This document shows, piece by piece, positions 61,588 to 64,000 of a stretch of DNA of 64,000 nt. This DNA is from Halanaerobium congolense (GTDB lineage: Bacteria > Bacillota > Halanaerobiia > Halanaerobiales > Halanaerobiaceae): assembly GCF_004366375.1 (NCBI RefSeq), contig NZ_SOEF01000001.1, positions 62,001 through 126,000 on the forward strand. Direction: 5' to 3'. The notes beneath the pieces are model-generated. The model was not told the origin of the DNA. It saw only the letters and a program-made list of their open reading frames with translations, and did no database searches. The translations under genes were made by a program, and so were the position numbers. How positions within the stretch are numbered: position 1 is the first letter of the stretch; every line of letters begins with the position of its first letter.

Positions 61588-62772
61588 TTATTCTAAACCA
61601 GCTTTCTTTCTTAAACTATCCACTCTATCGATTTTTTCCCAGGGAAGGTCTAAATCATGACGACCAAAATGACCATAAGCGGCTACCTGTTTGTAAATAG
61701 GCTTTCTTAAATTTAGATTTTTAATTATTTGAGCTGGTCTTAAATCAAATTCATTTTTAACAATTTTTTCTAATTTGTTTTCATCAATAACTGCAGTACC
61801 AAAAGTATCGATCATAACAGATAAAGGTTTTGCAACTCCAATGGCATAAGCCATCTGCACCTCACACCTTGCTGCAAGATCTGCTGCAACAATATTTTTA
61901 GCAATATAACGGGCAGCATAAGAAGCAGAGCGATCAACTTTTGTCGGATCTTTACCGGAAAAAGCTCCTCCTCCATGATGTGCGGTTCCACCATAGGTGT
62001 CAACTATGATTTTCCTACCTGTTAAACCTGTATCTCCATTTGGTCCACCAATTACAAAACGACCTGTTGGGTTGACGAAAATTTCAGTATCTTCTCTAAA
62101 TAATTTTTCATCAATTATTTCTTTAATTACATGTTTTGTGATATCTTCTTTAATTTGTTTTTGAGTAACTTTAGGATGGTGTTGAGAAGATATTAAAATT
62201 TTATCAACATAAATAGGTTTATTATCCTTATAAGCAATTGTAACTTGAGTTTTTCCATCAGGACGGAGATACTTCAAGGGCCCATTTTTTCTGACTTCAG
62301 CCAATCTGCGGGCCAATTTATGTGATAACATAATTGGCAGCGGCATTAATTCTTCAGTTTCATTAGAAGCATATCCAAACATTAAACCCTGATCACCAGC
62401 TCCTAAATCTGAATTTGATGACCCCTCTTTTTCTTCTAAAGAATGATCAACTCCTAATGCAATATCTCCAGATTGTTCGTCAATTGCTGTTAAAACAGCA
62501 CAAGTTTCTCCATCAAAACCATATTTAGCTCTGGTATATCCAATATCCTTGACTGTTTCTCTTGCAATCTTTTTTAAATCAACATAACAGGAAGTTGTTA
62601 TTTCTCCTGCAATTAATATTAATCCTGTTGTTACCATGGTTTCACAAGCAACTCTCGCCTCAGGATCTTTTGCAAGAATTGCATCTAAAACAGCATCAGA
62701 AATTTGATCAGCAACTTTATCTGGATGTCCTTCAGTCACTGATTCTGAGCTAAATAAATATTTACGTGTCAT
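61588..62772 (-). CDS. metK: S-adenosylmethionine synthetase
   Basis: Makes SAM from methionine and ATP. The 394-residue product has [33 protein letters not shown], and the phosphate-binding [17 protein letters not shown]. Start is ATG 62770-62772 ([12 protein letters not shown]) behind AAGGTGA. It is the single gene between its own promoter and terminator; a short leader of about 70 nt shows no SAM riboswitch. Confidence 0.97.
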   Translation of the reverse strand: MTRKYLFSSESVTEGHPDKVADQISDAVLDAILAKDPEARVACETMVTTGLILIAGEITTSCYVDLKKIARETVKDIGYTRAKYGFDGETCAVLTAIDEQSGDIALGVDHSLEEKEGSSNSDLGAGDQGLMFGYASNETEELMPLPIMLSHKLARRLAEVRKNGPLKYLRPDGKTQVTIAYKDNKPIYVDKILISSQHHPKVTQKQIKEDITKHVIKEIIDEKLFREDTEIFVNPTGRFVIGGPNGDTGLTGRKIIVDTYGGTAHHGGGAFSGKDPTKVDRSASYAARYIAKNIVAADLAARCEVQMAYAIGVAKPLSVMIDTFGTAVIDENKLEKIVKNEFDLRPAQIIKNLNLRKPIYKQVAAYGHFGRHDLDLPWEKIDRVDSLRKKAGLE

Positions 62773-62846
62773 AATATCACCTTTCATCTATCAGCATCTT
62801 CTTAACTTAAAATTAAAATCTATTCATTCACTAACTTAATAAATTT

Positions 62847-62875
62847 AGTTTAGCACATTAAGCTTATACTGTCAA
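62847..62875 (-). promoter_or_regulatory. metK promoter
   Basis: On the minus strand TTGACA (62870-62875) is perfect and TAAACT (62847-62852) is a good -10, with a 17-base spacer. It overlaps the gap just after the lgt stop codon. Confidence 0.7.
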
Positions 62876-62876
62876 T

Positions 62877-63671
62877 TTACTCTACTTTTTTAAAATCTCT
62901 TCTTTTTCTAATATAGTATAGTAATAAACAACCTGCAATTATCATCAAAACACTGACCAGTTTAGCCACCTGTATTTCTCCACTAATTAGTAAACTATCT
63001 GTCCTCTGCTCTTCAATAAAGAACCTAAAAATTGAATAAAATATTAAATAAAGAGAAAATATTTCTCCATCTTTTTTCTGCTTAGAATTTAGATAAAAAA
63101 CTAAGATAATAAAGAGAAGAAAATTAAGAACTGACTCATATAAAAAAGCAGCTTCTCGATAAGAACCATCAATCCACATCTGATTTTTTATAAATTCAGG
63201 AAAAAAATTATAATAACTCTCATTTACTATTTGTCCATAGGCTTCTTGATTCATAAAATTACCCCAACGACCTACAGCCTGAGCAAAAGCTGTTATCGGT
63301 GCCAAATAATCAAGAGCTTTTAGAAATTTTTTGTTTCTTTTTCTAGTCAGAAAAAAAAGAACTGCTATTCCCATCAGCAGCCCTCCATGTATTGCAAGTC
63401 CACCTTCATTAATAGCTAAAATTTTCAAAGGTTCTTCAAGATAATAATCTAAATTAAAAATTACATAATACAGTCTTGCTGATATTATACCTAAAGGCAG
63501 AGCTATAATAATATAATCTAAAAAAAATTCAAAGTCAAACTCATCCTCACCCTGCAGAAGATAATTTAAAATAATCAGTGAAATAATAATTCCAGAAACT
63601 ATTATAACACCATACCATCTTATAGGTAGAGAAAATATTTCTATCATTACTGGATCAATAATTTTAATCAC
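62877..63671 (-). CDS. lgt: Prolipoprotein diacylglyceryl transferase
   Basis: First enzyme of lipoprotein maturation: moves diacylglycerol from phosphatidylglycerol to the lipobox Cys. The 264-residue, seven-helix protein has the signature GRWGNFMNQEAYG, the GLAIHGGLLMG block and EIFSLPIRWYGV near the N terminus. The start is uncertain: GTG 63669-63671 is used, but its ribosome site is too close. It is placed 6 bases after the ABC permease gene. Confidence 0.95.
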   Translation of the reverse strand: MIKIIDPVMIEIFSLPIRWYGVIIVSGIIISLIILNYLLQGEDEFDFEFFLDYIIIALPLGIISARLYYVIFNLDYYLEEPLKILAINEGGLAIHGGLLMGIAVLFFLTRKRNKKFLKALDYLAPITAFAQAVGRWGNFMNQEAYGQIVNESYYNFFPEFIKNQMWIDGSYREAAFLYESVLNFLLFIILVFYLNSKQKKDGEIFSLYLIFYSIFRFFIEEQRTDSLLISGEIQVAKLVSVLMIIAGCLLLYYIRKRRDFKKVE

Positions 63672-63677
63672 CCTACT

Positions 63678-64000
63678 TTAAACGTTCTTCATTTTTGGAT
63701 CTAGTGCATCGCGCAGGCCGTCACCTAGAAGGTTAAAACCTAAAACACCAAAAATAATTGCTAAACCTGGAAAAGTTGCAACCCAGGGAGCTCTCTGCAG
63801 TGAAGATCTGGCATCACTCAGCATGGCACCCCACTCTGGAGAAGGTGGTTGAGCACCTAAACCTAAAAAACTTAATGCTGCTGCTTCTAAAATAGCTGTC
63901 GCAATACTTAAAGTAGTTTGTACAATCAGTGGTGCCATAGCATTAGGTAATAAATGTTTAAAAATTATTCTAAAATCTCCAGCACCCAAAGCTCTAGCTG
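63678..64000 (-). CDS. Peptide/nickel ABC transporter permease, C-terminal part (DppC/OppC type)
   Basis: The last 107 residues of a binding-protein-dependent transport permease; the gene begins beyond the right edge. The visible [12 protein letters not shown] and [13 protein letters not shown] form the EAA loop that contacts the ATPase. [19 protein letters not shown] and [14 protein letters not shown] are hallmarks of the DppC/OppC family. The transported substrate is probably a peptide but cannot be fixed. Confidence 0.93.
   Translation of the reverse strand, partial: ARALGAGDFRIIFKHLLPNAMAPLIVQTTLSIATAILEAAALSFLGLGAQPPSPEWGAMLSDARSSLQRAPWVATFPGLAIIFGVLGFNLLGDGLRDALDPKMKNV

Noticed and set aside
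62773-62876. SAM riboswitch upstream of metK
   Set aside because: No conserved SAM aptamer blocks and too short a leader.
1-64000. CRISPR arrays, tRNA or rRNA genes, insertion sequences, prophage genes
   Set aside because: I looked for spaced repeats, cloverleaf patterns, transposase or phage proteins and saw none; a tRNAscan or repeat-finder run was not possible here.

Overview
The window is a dense, low-GC stretch of a Firmicutes-type chromosome. It carries about 60 genes and almost all of them are read on the minus strand. The gene set suggests an anaerobic, fermentative member of the Clostridia/Halanaerobiales: an IspH-ribosomal S1 fusion, a FabK enoyl reductase, Pta-AckA, a PASTA kinase/PP2C pair next to RsgA, RlmN and RsmB, and Zn-type L28 and L32 proteins. 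The order-level guess (Halanaerobium-like) is inference from protein style and base composition, not a database match. No tRNA, rRNA, insertion sequence, prophage or CRISPR array was seen.

Layout. 1-660: FMN riboswitch in front of a riboflavin ECF transporter gene (cut by the window edge). 657-4789: SpoIID-TPR, PIN-PhoH and Nth, one minus-strand unit. 5028-5627: a lone plus-strand nucleotidase that overlaps its convergent neighbour. 5586-14858: nucleoside kinase, QueG, MFS transporter, an active and an inactive M16 peptidase, and UPF0182. 14915-19179: MtaD, PgsA, a small Cys protein, ferritin, MscS and HU. 19284-28437: GpsA, PlsY, Der, DUF512, IspH-S1, PlsC, Cmk, AroH and RNase III. 28514-34882: AcpP, FabG, FabK, PlsX, L32, YceD, AckA and Pta. 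35072-36361: TmcAL, divergent from Pta. 36415-37425: a PDZ-Lon protease. 37534-39511: lysine riboswitch plus an NhaC-type (LysW) transporter. 39572-47958: TtcA, YccF, UbiA/MenA-like, CoaD, RsmD, RecG, FakB-like DegV, FakA and Asp23. 48205-48435: L28. 48501-63671: malic enzyme, ThiN, Rpe, RsgA, PrkC, PrpC, RlmN, RsmB, zinc protease, Fmt, Def, PriA, MetK and Lgt. 63678-64000: the end of a peptide ABC permease.

How the genes work together. Membrane lipid synthesis is spread across several blocks: PlsX-PlsY-PlsC-GpsA-PgsA for phosphatidate and phosphatidylglycerol; AcpP, FabG and FabK for acyl chains (the condensing enzymes FabH/FabF and FabD are not in the window); and FakA/FakB for scavenged fatty acids. 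The 48-62 kb block is the classic def-fmt-rsmB-rlmN-prpC-prkC-rsgA-rpe-thiN translation, signalling and cell-wall cluster, with priA and metK upstream. Start codons often have to be chosen by the Shine-Dalgarno: many genes appear to start with TTG placed about 8 nt after a GGAG/GAGG core, and ispH probably starts with CTG.

The most notable observations are: (1) a PriA homologue that keeps its eight zinc cysteines but appears to have lost helicase motifs I, II, III, V and VI; (2) a probable CTG start for the IspH-S1 fusion; (3) a structured acpP leader behind its own promoter, with three TCGAT loop motifs and competing stems; and (4) a palindrome inside the plsX promoter spacer. I did not find a convincing wholly new multi-gene system; most of the window is housekeeping.
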